This document shows, piece by piece, positions 1 through 9,225 of a DNA stretch of 64,000 nt (positions are counted from its first letter, which is position 1; every line of letters begins with the position of its first letter). The stretch is from Scheffersomyces stipitis CBS 6054 (lineage: Eukaryota > Ascomycota > Pichiomycetes > Serinales > Debaryomycetaceae). Made by a program: the position numbers and the translations under genes. The notes under the pieces are model-generated. The model was not told the origin of the DNA and did not search any database. It saw only the letters and a list, made by a program, of their open reading frames with translations. The stretch covers positions 372,001-436,000 of the forward strand of contig NC_009042.1 in the NCBI RefSeq assembly GCF_000209165.1, read 5' to 3'.

Positions 1-119
1 AACCGGCAAAGTCGACTGCCAAGAAGTCTGATGCTAAACAGCCAACAAAGAAAGTTCAAAAGAAAAAGCCAACTGCCAAAGAGGCTGCAAAGAAGAAATC
101 ATCCTCCAAAAAGAATTGA
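1..119 (+). CDS. C-terminal tail of a Lys/Ala-rich protein (partial, cut by window edge)
   Basis: Only the last 38 codons are present, ending in TGA at 117-119. The peptide is almost entirely Lys, Ala, Ser, Thr and Gln, with repeated KK and AAKKK blocks and the end SSSKKN. Such tails occur in linker-histone-like proteins, nucleolar and ribosome-assembly factors and some ribosomal proteins, so the tail alone does not identify the gene. That it is coding is inferred from the uninterrupted frame and the biased composition. The rest of the gene lies to the left of the window. Confidence 0.6.
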   Translation, partial: PAKSTAKKSDAKQPTKKVQKKKPTAKEAAKKKSSSKKN

Positions 120-411
120 TGAAGAATAGAAGAACGTAGATTAGGGTATTTATATAGATAAGAATAACAATTGTGATTGTTGGAATACTCCAACTTATAC
201 AGAGACAGAAGAGTGATAGATGAGTGATAGATGCATACCTCTCTTTCTAATTTTATTCAACAAGGAATTCACATCTGTAATACATTAGAGGATATTCGTC
301 TAGGAAGTTGTTACTTGCAATCTAAAACTTGCAATCTGCTTTCAGATTGCAAAAGACTTGAGATTGCTTATATGCAGAGAAACATTTCCTCTCGCACCAA
401 AAAGAAAGTGG
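120..411. other. Intergenic, 3' flank of the Lys-rich gene and downstream flank of tRNA-Glu
   Basis: This is moderately AT-rich sequence holding the 3' untranslated region of the left-edge gene. A frame open from 231 runs into the tRNA-Glu gene and is not credible as coding. I see no other feature. Confidence 0.5.
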
Positions 412-483
412 CTCCGATACCGGGAATCGAACCCGGATTTCAAGATGGAGAGTCTCGAGTGATAGCCATTACACTATATCGGA
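412..483 (-). tRNA. tRNA-Glu (anticodon CTC)
   Basis: The reverse complement folds as a standard cloverleaf: 7-bp acceptor TCCGATA/TATCGGA, D arm GTGT/TCAC, anticodon stem CGAGA/TCTTG around the loop CTCTCCA, and T stem CCGGG/CCCGG with loop TTCGATT. The anticodon at positions 34-36 is CTC, which reads GAG. No intron is present. Discriminator G and the missing genomic CCA are normal for yeast. The TTCGATT B box and the D-arm A box are intact, so it should be a functional RNA polymerase III gene. Confidence 0.95.
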
Positions 484-1014
484 TAATTGCTTGACATAAT
501 TTTGACCAAATTAAACTATATGGTAATTATTTTTGAAGTAATGACTTTTTGCCAAAATTCTTGCTAAAATTAATAAAAATTAATAAAAACTCTGAATGAC
601 TATATTTTGGACCTTAAAGTGATTTCTCGTTGATATATTGAACAATTAAGAGATTAGTTTAGTCTGTGTTAAATAAAATTGAAGAGTTGAGAATTTTTGG
701 GGTATATTGGCACCAAAATTAAATTATTATAAAAAATGGATGAAATATATATCTAAACAACTACACTTCCATAATAATGCTAGGATTTTTCTACAAATAT
801 TCTATAAACTCTAAGAACTTTATGATATACCTCCAGCACAAATACTTTTGAATTTTTTTATCAAAGTCCAGATGATATATTTTCTCAATTCTAAGATTTC
901 TATTGCCGCAAAAAAAGAGGTTCCCACAAGTTTTGAGAAATTATTCTTTGACCACTTCTTTTCTTAAACCTAAACGTTGACAACATATACTATTATAGCT
1001 AGATCAAATTCAAG
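484..1014. other. AT-rich intergenic region, presumed promoter of the 248-aa gene
   Basis: About 530 bp, strongly AT-rich with T and A runs. It separates the upstream flank of tRNA-Glu from the ATG at 1015. I see no TATA box with good context, no repeat and no coding-like stretch. Confidence 0.5.
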
Positions 1015-1761
1015 ATGCCTATCGAACTCGTCCTTTCTCCTGTAATGCGCCCTGTGGTTATGGCCAAAGCAGTGTTGTTTCTGCCCCATAGAAGTGGATC
1101 CCGCTATGTTCCTAACATCATTGAACTTCCAGAAGAAGGCATTTCACAATATGCTTTACTCAAAAGATTCGGTTCCGGTTCCAAGATCTTTGATGTCTAT
1201 GACACCCACGAAGGTGAAGAACCTTTGGGGCAAAAGGACCCAGCACAGAGGTTGTTCTGGCTTGTTAGATCGAGAGCGGTTAAAGGTGCCTACAAGATGT
1301 TCTCTTCTGCGATTACGGGTACCGGTCCAGAAGGAGAAGATGAGCCAGTTGCTGCAATCAGGGCTGGTCTCAGATCCAATGTCTTGCTCATCCGTGCACC
1401 CGACGTTCCTGCTGCAGAACTTGGATGGCATGTGATCAACCACAGAGTGGATGCTAACGACAGCTACAGAATGTTCACCTTAGCCGATGGATTCACCTAC
1501 CAATGGACCAACAGAGGCAAATGGCTAGAAAAAGTCCACAACTTGGGAGAGAAGGAGTCAGAGATCAGAGAGAGAGTCGGACAGGTTATTCCACATGGAG
1601 CCAATGGGTTCACATTGAAGGTGGACGAAACCAAGATCCCCAGAGAATTGGCTCTTTCTACAGCGCTCTGTTCGTACATTGACCAATGGAATACCAACAT
1701 CGAGGTCGGTGGTATCTACTACGCCAGACAACCTGGCCAGGTGCGTTGGAAGAGAGATTAG
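1015..1761 (+). CDS. Uncharacterised conserved-looking 248-aa protein
   Basis: I do not recognise this gene. It has an ATG start (context CAAGATG), balanced composition and no signal peptide or obvious membrane segment. The chain has alternating hydrophobic beta-like stretches, for example FDVYDTHEG, LFWLVRSRAV, SYRMFTLADGFTYQW and IYYARQPGQVRWKR. That suggests a mostly beta soluble fold, perhaps like the tubby C-terminal or LURP-one families, but this is weak inference from pattern only. Residues 94-111 contain a Gly/Glu/Pro loop (GTGPEGEDEP). The next gene, UGA1, lies 481 bp downstream on the same strand, but nothing shows that the two are functionally linked. Confidence 0.8.
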   Translation: MPIELVLSPVMRPVVMAKAVLFLPHRSGSRYVPNIIELPEEGISQYALLKRFGSGSKIFDVYDTHEGEEPLGQKDPAQRLFWLVRSRAVKGAYKMFSSAITGTGPEGEDEPVAAIRAGLRSNVLLIRAPDVPAAELGWHVINHRVDANDSYRMFTLADGFTYQWTNRGKWLEKVHNLGEKESEIRERVGQVIPHGANGFTLKVDETKIPRELALSTALCSYIDQWNTNIEVGGIYYARQPGQVRWKRD

Positions 1762-2242
1762 GCTAATATGTTATATAAAACTGTTAGTTGTTAGTGTCGA
1801 TAATGGCTGCGAAATTTAAGATATAATGCACTTTAAATTGTAGAGAAAAAAGTTTATTCAGATGCGCATCAGCAGCTCCTTGATAGGCTTCTAGATTATG
1901 TAATAAGTTAGACAAGAAATGCCTTATACTTTGCCATACTGATCGTGTTCGCCTTCATGCCACATCATGCCACTATTCTCATCATTGTTCAAAACCAGTT
2001 CATAACCAGAGCTTCTATTACTCATAGCGGTGTGCCAATTCCGGTCGCGCTAAGCCAGTTCCGCAACTCGACACCACCGCGGAAACCCACTTCCTCTTCA
2101 ATGTCCATGGCTCGCATGCAGGCTACCCCGGTTCTCGAGTATATATAGCGATAAGAGCCAGACTTAATTTTTCACTTGTCCAACGAATTCCAGACACTTT
2201 TCTTGCGCTTTCAACTGGTAGTCCTTTCTCTAAATCGCTAAC
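1762..2242. other. Intergenic region holding the UGA1 promoter
   Basis: 481 bp between the 248-aa gene and UGA1. The distal half is featureless. The proximal half holds the candidate control sites listed separately at 2077-2155. Confidence 0.6.
2077..2155 (+). promoter_or_regulatory. Candidate UGA1 promoter elements: CCGCGG, TATA box, GATAAG
   Basis: A CCGCGG palindrome lies at 2077-2082, a TATATATA box at 2140-2147 and a GATAAG motif at 2150-2155, about 90-165 bp before the UGA1 ATG. In S. cerevisiae, UGA genes respond to GABA through Uga3, a zinc-cluster protein with a GC-rich CCG/CGG site, and to nitrogen quality through GATA factors. The match to those sites is by eye and partial; factor identity is inference. 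Confidence 0.4.
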
Positions 2243-3718
2243 ATGCTTAGAGCCAGTGCCAATGCTCTTGCCAGAAGAGCCTCCGCTCGTTCTTTATCCT
2301 CGGTCGCTGCGAAGTACTTTCCCTCCGAGCCAGCACATCCGCAGCTTGTGACTCCAGCAATTCCAGGGCCCAAGTCCATCCAATTGAATAACGATTTGGG
2401 AGAGAAATTCGACAACAGAGCCACATACTTCGTTGCAGACTACAAGAATTCCTTGGGTAACTATATCAGCGATGCTGACGGCAACAAGTTGTTAGATGTC
2501 TACTGTCAGATCGCATCGATTGGGTTGGGCTACAACAATCCAGCCTTGATTGAGGCTGCGAAATCTGACGAAATGGTATATGCCTTAATTGACCGTCCCG
2601 CTTTGGCTTGTTTCCCTTCTACTACATACAAGGAGATATTAGAGGACGGAATCCTCGCTGCTGCCCCACCCAGTATGTCCAGAGTGTGGACTGCGCTTTC
2701 GGGCTCTGATGCCAACGAAACTGCCTACAAGGCTGCGTTCATGTACCAACACGCCAAGTTGAGAGGCGATCAGGACTTCTCGTCTGAAGAATTGACCTCT
2801 GTTATGGACAATGCCACTCCTGGCGCTTCCGAGATGAAGATCTTGTCGTTTGACAAAGGCTTCCACGGCAGATTGTTTGGTTCATTGTCTACCACCAGAT
2901 CCAAGGCTATTCACAAGTTGGACATTCCTGCATTCCAATGGCCCAAGGCACCTTTCCCCAAGTTGAAGTATCCATTAGACGAGTTTGCTACTGAGAATCA
3001 CGCCGAAGAACTCGCCTGCTTGGAAGCATTTGAAGACATTCTTAGCCAACACAAGGGTGCTAGTAAAGTTGCTGCCATTATCGTGGAACCAGTCCAGGCT
3101 GAAGGCGGAGACAACCATGCCTCTTCATTCTTCTTCCAAGGATTGAGAGATATCACCATAAAGCACGACGTGTTGATGATTGTAGATGAAGTACAGACCG
3201 GAGTAGGTGCCACGGGTAAAATGTGGGCTCATGAACATTGGAACTTAACCACTCCTCCAGACATGGTAACGTTCTCCAAGAAATTCCAGGCAGCTGGTTT
3301 CTACTACAGCAACCCACAGTTGCAGCCCAACCAACCTTACAGACAGTTTAACACCTGGTGCGGAGATCCATCTAAGGCCATCATTGCCAAGACCATCTAC
3401 CAGGAAATCGTCAAAAACGACTTGGTCACCAGAACTGCTGCTGTAGGAGACTATTTGTATGGTGGTTTACAATTGCTTGCCTCCAAGTATCCTGCCCACA
3501 TCAAGAACTTGAGAGGTGAGAACTTCGGTACTTTTATTGCCTGGGACTGCAGAGACGCCGGAGCCAGAAACGAAATTTTGATCAAATGCCGTGATAGAGG
3601 TGTCAATGTTGGTGGCTGTGGCGATATGGCTATTCGTATGAGACCCACCTTGACGTTCGAGGAAAAGCATGCCAACGTGTTCCTCCAAGTTTTGGAAGAC
3701 GTATTGAATTACATGTGA
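2243..3718 (+). CDS. UGA1: 4-aminobutyrate (GABA) transaminase
   Basis: This is a PLP-dependent class III aminotransferase converting GABA and 2-oxoglutarate to succinic semialdehyde and glutamate, the first step of the GABA shunt. At 491 aa it is slightly longer than S. cerevisiae Uga1 (471) because of an Arg/Ala/Ser-rich N-terminus (about residues 1-24), which looks like a mitochondrial presequence. Family signatures are clear: IVEPVQAEGGDNHAS (about 280-294), DEVQTG with the cofactor-ring Asp (315-320), FSKKF with the PLP-binding Lys (346-347), FNTWCGDP and a C-terminal MRPTLTF. The match to eukaryotic GABA transaminase is stronger than to ornithine or acetylornithine transaminases. Some yeasts carry more than one UGA1 copy, so this could be one of several paralogues. 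Confidence 0.95.
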   Translation: MLRASANALARRASARSLSSVAAKYFPSEPAHPQLVTPAIPGPKSIQLNNDLGEKFDNRATYFVADYKNSLGNYISDADGNKLLDVYCQIASIGLGYNNPALIEAAKSDEMVYALIDRPALACFPSTTYKEILEDGILAAAPPSMSRVWTALSGSDANETAYKAAFMYQHAKLRGDQDFSSEELTSVMDNATPGASEMKILSFDKGFHGRLFGSLSTTRSKAIHKLDIPAFQWPKAPFPKLKYPLDEFATENHAEELACLEAFEDILSQHKGASKVAAIIVEPVQAEGGDNHASSFFFQGLRDITIKHDVLMIVDEVQTGVGATGKMWAHEHWNLTTPPDMVTFSKKFQAAGFYYSNPQLQPNQPYRQFNTWCGDPSKAIIAKTIYQEIVKNDLVTRTAAVGDYLYGGLQLLASKYPAHIKNLRGENFGTFIAWDCRDAGARNEILIKCRDRGVNVGGCGDMAIRMRPTLTFEEKHANVFLQVLEDVLNYM

Positions 3719-5510
3719 ATACAGAGATTTGTTTTGAATCAAATAAAAGAATACATATAGAAACCATACTAGCAGTTGTAGCCTGTACCACGAACTTATT
3801 AATGTAGAGAAAATGGATGCAAAAAGTGTCCTTATGCGCGGAACGCACTTACCTCTTTAGGATAGACCAAGCGGTTCCCCATTGGGAGCGCAGATGCGCG
3901 CTTCACTGCACATGATGCATAATACAAATCAAAAACCGTTTAGTCCAAAAGCTACTTTTATGGGGGTACTTCTCGTTGGGCCCGGGGGTCTGGTTCTGGG
4001 TCCACATTCCCAAAGATTGAGGAAATCCTCTCTTGGTATGATAATGTGGGACGAATAATGTCCAACTCCTGTACTTGACGTCAAGTGTGATACAATGCTA
4101 CATTGATGTAATAATAATTTTACAGAATAATACGAGAGGGTAATGTCAGGTGTTTTATGGGTGAAAAACTCCACATATTTGCGGTACGGTTGTATTTTCC
4201 TGTCTCCTCCAGCCTGTGTTAGGGCCAGGTCGGTGGTAGCTAGAGTGACGGGCATGATTTGGTGTTTATTATTGGCTATTAGGGGAAATCGGGACCGGGG
4301 AGTTAGTGGAGGTGGATGCGAGGTATGCATGACGATCTGCGGGCGGGCTACTGAGAAAAGGACGAGAGGATGATTTGCCAGTGGAGTATCCGAAAATGAA
4401 ATGTAATGGTGTAATTCTGGAATGACAACTACGACACGGAAAAAAATTGTAGAAAATGACAGCAGTGTAAACAGCAGGAATGGTGTGGTGGATGTAAGAT
4501 TCGTATGACCTTGCTGGGTTTATTCGTCTATAGTTGATTGTTTGAGGTCGTGCTCGCAGTTACCGGATTGATCCTCGCTAAATGGAAACGTCTCTAGAAT
4601 ATGGTTGTGACAGTCGCACTAAATTACCCAGTAAAAGCTAGCGACCATTTCCATATCCGGGGTGGAAGTGCTTTCTCGTGGTAAGGCTTAGTCTGTTGAC
4701 CACGGCATTCGAAATAAAGAGATCCAAACAGCGCTGCGCTTTTGCCTCTACAGCTTTGCCTTTCGAGTAACAACCATAGCAGCCGTTTGCGACCGGTTTC
4801 GCAGCCAGTCCCGCAAAGCTTCTGAATCGGCGAACATCTGGATTAAAGTTATCACCACTTTACCTCATAAACCGAACATTTAAACTCTCTCTAATTTGTG
4901 CCAAAACCTCTCGCCATTCTCGCCCACTATTCGCGAGCTGCCACGGTGGATTTGAGCCCGCCTTGCTTAAGCCTGCACGGAAAAAGCAACGGCTGGGCTC
5001 GCTAATTTCTATCTGCCTGACTGTTCCAAGCATCGCTCCAGGTTTGGCTTACGTTTTGTTACAATTGGGTAATCCACATACTCCTGCTGTCTTGGTTATA
5101 AACCGCATATTATATATTGTGGATTTCTTGTCACTGTCTGAATAAACGGCCCTGTTTTGCTTTAATTCCAGTTTCTATTCTTCTTTCCTTACTCACTTAT
5201 TTATTCCTCAAGCTCACCTGACCTACAGCTGTTTGTTGTAGCCTCGTCTCACCATCCCCAATTTCACATACAATTTTCGTTTTCCAGAATACCATCCTGA
5301 CCGGAGCCTCTACTCCAGCAACACCTGCTCCAGCAACCGTCCGTCTTTGGCATTTTATACACCTTACACTTATACACTTATATCCCTTAGCCGTAGCCTC
5401 GCCTCCATGTGTTCCTTCCAGTTGTAACAACAGCTCCCCTTCACTTCTGAAAGGATCCTTACCCGTCCCTTTAATCTCATTACTAATAAGCATCGCTTCA
5501 CATCTTCACC
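3719..5510. other. 1.8 kb intergenic region between UGA1 and LST4
   Basis: An unusually long gap. It includes a GC-richer stretch (about 3940-4370), a 14-bp perfect palindrome (4073-4086, listed separately) and a pyrimidine-rich leader-like segment just before LST4 (about 5160-5500). Open frames here, the longest 133 codons on the minus strand (3929-4330), have no recognisable similarity and skewed composition. A long regulatory region or an unrecognised non-coding RNA would both fit; I cannot show either. Confidence 0.45.
4073..4086. promoter_or_regulatory. 14-bp perfect palindrome with CRE core (TGACGTCA)
   Basis: ACTTGACGTCAAGT reads the same on both strands and contains the 8-bp TGACGTCA core bound by ATF/CREB-type bZIP proteins (Sko1, Aca1 and Cst6 in yeasts). 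It lies about 355 bp beyond the UGA1 stop and 1.4 kb before LST4. The palindrome is seen directly; its use as a control site is inference. Confidence 0.45.
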
Positions 5511-8500
5511 ATGTTGGGTCGGCTCTTTAAACAAAACCCGTCCAACAGCTTCCACCATCACCACAACAACCCCAACACCACCACGTCATCGTCATCAACA
5601 GCGTCGTACAACAATCTCGGAGCCGCATCCATAAACGCATCCTCTATGGTCTCGTTCGAGGACACATACGCCAGAGAAATATTGTACGGAACAAACAACG
5701 CCAACCAGCTCAAACCATACGTGATCAACAACAAGTTTTTCCGGATCCTCATCTCACAGGATGGGGGCAGTCTCCGTGCTAAGCAAGTGCTTTATGATTC
5801 GGCCTCGGACTCGCAATCCCCCAATGCATCTACACCAACTTCACCCACGGCCACAGCGTACAACTGTAAACCCTTCTGTAGACCGAATCTGCTCAACAGA
5901 AACATAATGACATCAAAAGTTTACCACAATAGCAGCGAACTCAACGACTACATGTTTGGCTGTGGCTTGCCATCCAACGAGACAAACTGCGCTACTAAAG
6001 TGCACATTCTTCCAGTTCTCACCAACTCCGTCTGTGGACCGTACAACTCTGTTTTGGTGACGAGACTATTCTCCATCAGTGACTTTGAAGCCAGCGAACA
6101 GTGCTCGGATTTGTCGAGATTGTCCTTGGACCTGAGCTGGAACCCTTCTCCGACTATACGAGTGGGCAACACAAACATCAGAAAACATCTATTTGCGAAG
6201 GCTTCTTGCAACGAAAACAACAACAAGAACAACTTCAACAGCCGGTTTGCCATCAGTGTAGTGATTCCACTCGAATCGATAAATGATATCAACGACGTGA
6301 TCTTCAATAACTGGGAGGAGATTTCTCATTTCATGGTCGTGATGCAAAAGATAGTGTACAAGAAATTGATTATGCACCTTAATAACGACTCCTTTTACGA
6401 TAATGACAACAAACTCACCTCATGCCCATATCTTATAAACAAAAGAATTCAGTTTCCCAGCTACATGTTGCAAGGAGAGGACATAGGTTCCCAGCTCTTC
6501 AAGTTGATCAAATTGATCTACTACAATGCCAACATACCCAAGATCATCAACTGCAACTACCTCATCAAGTCAGCCATTAAGAACGAGAAATCTCAGTATA
6601 ATCCGATGTTGTTGAACTGGGTGCTAGAGATTTTGAACTGGCTCGAGTTCAAGGATGGGAAAAACTTGGGAAAGTACAACTATGCCTACAACTCGTCTTT
6701 CCACAACAATTCCCATCTGCTACAAAGTACAGATCTTACTGCTTTGAATGGAACATGCAACAATAACACTTTCTTGGCGAGTTTGTTAGCGTTGTTGATT
6801 CCGTATAGAAAGCTGTTGGGTATTAGGCCATATCACCATGTTCCTAATTCAAAGAATAGAGAAATAACCAGAGTGGTGATCATGACTGGAAATCCTGTAG
6901 TGGCGAAGAAGTTGATCTTTATCATCAACGGCATAATACCTTACAGTCCGTCAGCTAAACTTTCACTGTACGAAAAGAATGGTAACGATTCATTCAACGA
7001 AGTAAATGAGAACGACGATGACAACTCTAGCAAGTTTTCAAGTTTTGAAGACTTTTCTCGGTCTAGTGGTAATGGTATCAACCCTAGAATTCATGACGAT
7101 TTCTCGAGAAACACGTCTGTTTCTCCCAGAAAGAGTTCTCCTTTGAATGCTTCTAGCCATCCTATACCAATAAAGCCCACGAGTTTGGCTAATTCGTACG
7201 AATCGTCTGACAATTCATTTTTGGGATCTACTCCTTCAGTTAAAGGCTGGGAGATTCCCAGTAAATCCTCAGCAAGTACGACAACTACGACTCCGAACAA
7301 ACAGATAGAACTGGCTATGAAAGGAATTCCAATTGCAAAGGCTTCCATGACAACAGCAGTTGATGGAACTAACTATCCATCTTCGTTATCCAAAAGTTCA
7401 TCTATGGCTCATCTTTCATCTTCATTAAATTCTTCGTCCTCTTCTTCGTATTCAAACTATTCATTGTCGAAAATTGGAGGTAGTTTCATGGAAAAGTGGA
7501 AGAATTCGTTTGGTGCTTCTTACACAAGCAACTCGATGCATTCTATTCCTTATTCCAATTCCAATAACTCAAATCCTTCTGGAGCTACATATTTTCCCAA
7601 CAGTGACTTTGCTCCTCCTGCTTCTTATGGTAGTTTGTCAAAGAGGACTTCTATCCAATCTATGAGAACTCCATCGCCAGCAATTGAATATGAAGAGTTT
7701 CAATGGCAGCCCACGACGCCTATGTCCATTGCAAATAACATATCTCATTCTTCCAACAACAGCCAACATGGCACTATTGTGGGAACACCCACGAAATTGT
7801 CGAGAACTCAGTCGATGTACGACCTTTACAATATGAATAGCAATGGAAACAACGTTATGAATGAAGAAAGCTACAACGATGGCTCAGCTACAAATTCACA
7901 CATGAAGAATATCACAATCAAGAGGGCTAAGTCGAGTGTCTATGCACCTTTGGTTGACGACATTGCAGTCAAGAACATCACAGAACATAACAAGAGTGTC
8001 ATCAAACTGAAATGTGAAGAGATAATGAAATTGAGGTACAGTGTCAAGAATTCTCACAACTCAATTTTAGAGATAAATCCAATTAAGACAAAACCTAAGG
8101 TCGAAACTCATTATATTGATATAGACGAAGCAGAGAGTTTTGTAACTGATCAGTGCACAATTACATTGAAGGGTAATGGTGAAGATGGGTCTAATAGACA
8201 CAAATATTCTGCATCGAGGCTTCCAGTGCTTAAGAACAAGCCCTTGCTTCCTATTGTTGCTTTCACAGACGAGTTTAGATCGGAATTTAGCATTCAGTCG
8301 TGTCCAGTCAACCCCAAGTTGGAGACACAGGTTACCAACTGTATGAAGAACGATTTGATGTTTTACCAGAATAACTATGACTACGAAAGTATCACATCGA
8401 GAACTGTTTTCATCAGCTTAAGAGCCAGAGAAATCAAGGTTATCGAGATGAATATCAACAACGACAATTCACCGCAAGACTCGACTATAAGCAATGAGAC

Positions 8501-8786
8501 GAACCAACCTTTGAATTCATACTTCCCTGAAACTACAAACAGTAGACGTTCATCTGCTGTGAATAACAACTACAAGACAAAAATCGTAAAGGTATTCACA
8601 CCCAATAAGAATTTGGGCAACAGCGATAATATCAATAAGGTCGACAGTATATTCGACCAAATCAACCTGCTATTTGCCAAGCAGCAACAGAACAGAGAGA
8701 TTAGCAAACATGTTAAAGATTCTGGATATGAAGCACTTGATTTTAACAAGAAGTTATCTAAGCTTGTTTCCACGCTTATCTGCTAA
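5511..8786 (+). CDS. LST4: Lst4-like folliculin-interacting protein (FNIP-type DENN protein)
   Basis: Lst4 pairs with Lst7, the folliculin counterpart, at the vacuole. There it acts on the Gtr Rag GTPases in amino-acid signalling to TORC1 and affects delivery of the Gap1 permease. The N-terminal region carries the FNIP hallmark RILISQDGGSLRAK (about residues 78-91) followed by KQVLYDS, the start of the longin-type domain. Further ordered blocks occur near 145-200 and 240-480. Between about 500 and 860 the chain is a long Ser/Asn-rich linker, then structured sequence returns to the C-terminus. At 1091 aa it is longer than S. cerevisiae Lst4 (828), mostly through this linker. The N-terminus has a His/Asn/Thr run. 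It starts at the first ATG. The name rests on the FNIP motif and architecture, not on an alignment. Confidence 0.75.
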   Translation: MLGRLFKQNPSNSFHHHHNNPNTTTSSSSTASYNNLGAASINASSMVSFEDTYAREILYGTNNANQLKPYVINNKFFRILISQDGGSLRAKQVLYDSASDSQSPNASTPTSPTATAYNCKPFCRPNLLNRNIMTSKVYHNSSELNDYMFGCGLPSNETNCATKVHILPVLTNSVCGPYNSVLVTRLFSISDFEASEQCSDLSRLSLDLSWNPSPTIRVGNTNIRKHLFAKASCNENNNKNNFNSRFAISVVIPLESINDINDVIFNNWEEISHFMVVMQKIVYKKLIMHLNNDSFYDNDNKLTSCPYLINKRIQFPSYMLQGEDIGSQLFKLIKLIYYNANIPKIINCNYLIKSAIKNEKSQYNPMLLNWVLEILNWLEFKDGKNLGKYNYAYNSSFHNNSHLLQSTDLTALNGTCNNNTFLASLLALLIPYRKLLGIRPYHHVPNSKNREITRVVIMTGNPVVAKKLIFIINGIIPYSPSAKLSLYEKNGNDSFNEVNENDDDNSSKFSSFEDFSRSSGNGINPRIHDDFSRNTSVSPRKSSPLNASSHPIPIKPTSLANSYESSDNSFLGSTPSVKGWEIPSKSSASTTTTTPNKQIELAMKGIPIAKASMTTAVDGTNYPSSLSKSSSMAHLSSSLNSSSSSSYSNYSLSKIGGSFMEKWKNSFGASYTSNSMHSIPYSNSNNSNPSGATYFPNSDFAPPASYGSLSKRTSIQSMRTPSPAIEYEEFQWQPTTPMSIANNISHSSNNSQHGTIVGTPTKLSRTQSMYDLYNMNSNGNNVMNEESYNDGSATNSHMKNITIKRAKSSVYAPLVDDIAVKNITEHNKSVIKLKCEEIMKLRYSVKNSHNSILEINPIKTKPKVETHYIDIDEAESFVTDQCTITLKGNGEDGSNRHKYSASRLPVLKNKPLLPIVAFTDEFRSEFSIQSCPVNPKLETQVTNCMKNDLMFYQNNYDYESITSRTVFISLRAREIKVIEMNINNDNSPQDSTISNETNQPLNSYFPETTNSRRSSAVNNNYKTKIVKVFTPNKNLGNSDNINKVDSIFDQINLLFAKQQQNREISKHVKDSGYEALDFNKKLSKLVSTLIC

Positions 8787-9225
8787 TCCGCGTTATTTAT
8801 TACTACTATTTATTAAAGACTAATTATATAATTTAGAGGGTTTTGAAAATTCTGCAAGAGTTTTAATCCAATGTACATTATTTTGAACCGATTCTACGTA
8901 AAATTTCAGACTACAATCGTTCCTATACCACCGTTACCTCGGAATTTTGCGTAACCCTCTGAATAAATATTGTAGGTGGCTCCAATTATATTGCCCGATA
9001 GCACAAATAAGCTTTCAATGCTCGGGAAGAGTAAAGTTGAACGACAACAAGGCAACTTTATTCAAAATTTGCCTTGTTACCACTAATACTAAGTAAATTT
9101 TCGAACAATATTAACCTTGCTATCATGCAAAAAGATTTGATCTTTCACTTAATTGAGAGACCAGTAACGGTGGTAGTGTCGTGAATTCCAAAAATGAAAA
9201 TCATCATTAGCGACATCGAAACAGT
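8787..9225. other. Convergent intergenic region LST4 / PNGase-like gene
   Basis: 439 bp between two converging genes. It holds the inverted-repeat structure listed at 8926-9175. Both 3' ends must form here, but I see no single clear terminator. Confidence 0.5.
8926..9175. repeat. 250-bp structure: 12-bp inverted repeats flanking a 10-bp-stem hairpin
   Basis: TACCACCGTTAC at 8926-8937 is the exact reverse complement of GTAACGGTGGTA at 9164-9175. Between them lies a second perfect inverted repeat, AACAAGGCAA (9046-9055) and TTGCCTTGTT (9069-9078), with a 13-nt loop. No clear target-site duplication flanks the outer arms. It could be a small decayed mobile element (MITE-like), a structured 3' UTR of either neighbouring gene, or chance. 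Only the repeats themselves are directly seen. Confidence 0.5.

Noticed and set aside
231..494. 87-codon plus-strand frame
   Set aside because: It runs straight through the antisense strand of the tRNA-Glu gene and has no protein-like features.
3847..3854. ACTTACCT, the sequence of the U1 snRNA 5' end
   Set aside because: The flanking sequence does not form the U1 first stem-loop and no Sm site or other U1 segment follows; an 8-mer match is expected by chance.
3929..4330. 133-codon minus-strand frame in the UGA1-LST4 gap
   Set aside because: It has an ATG, but no recognisable motif; Pro/Ser/Thr/His-heavy composition follows the local GC-rich DNA. A frame of this length is plausible by chance in 1.8 kb.
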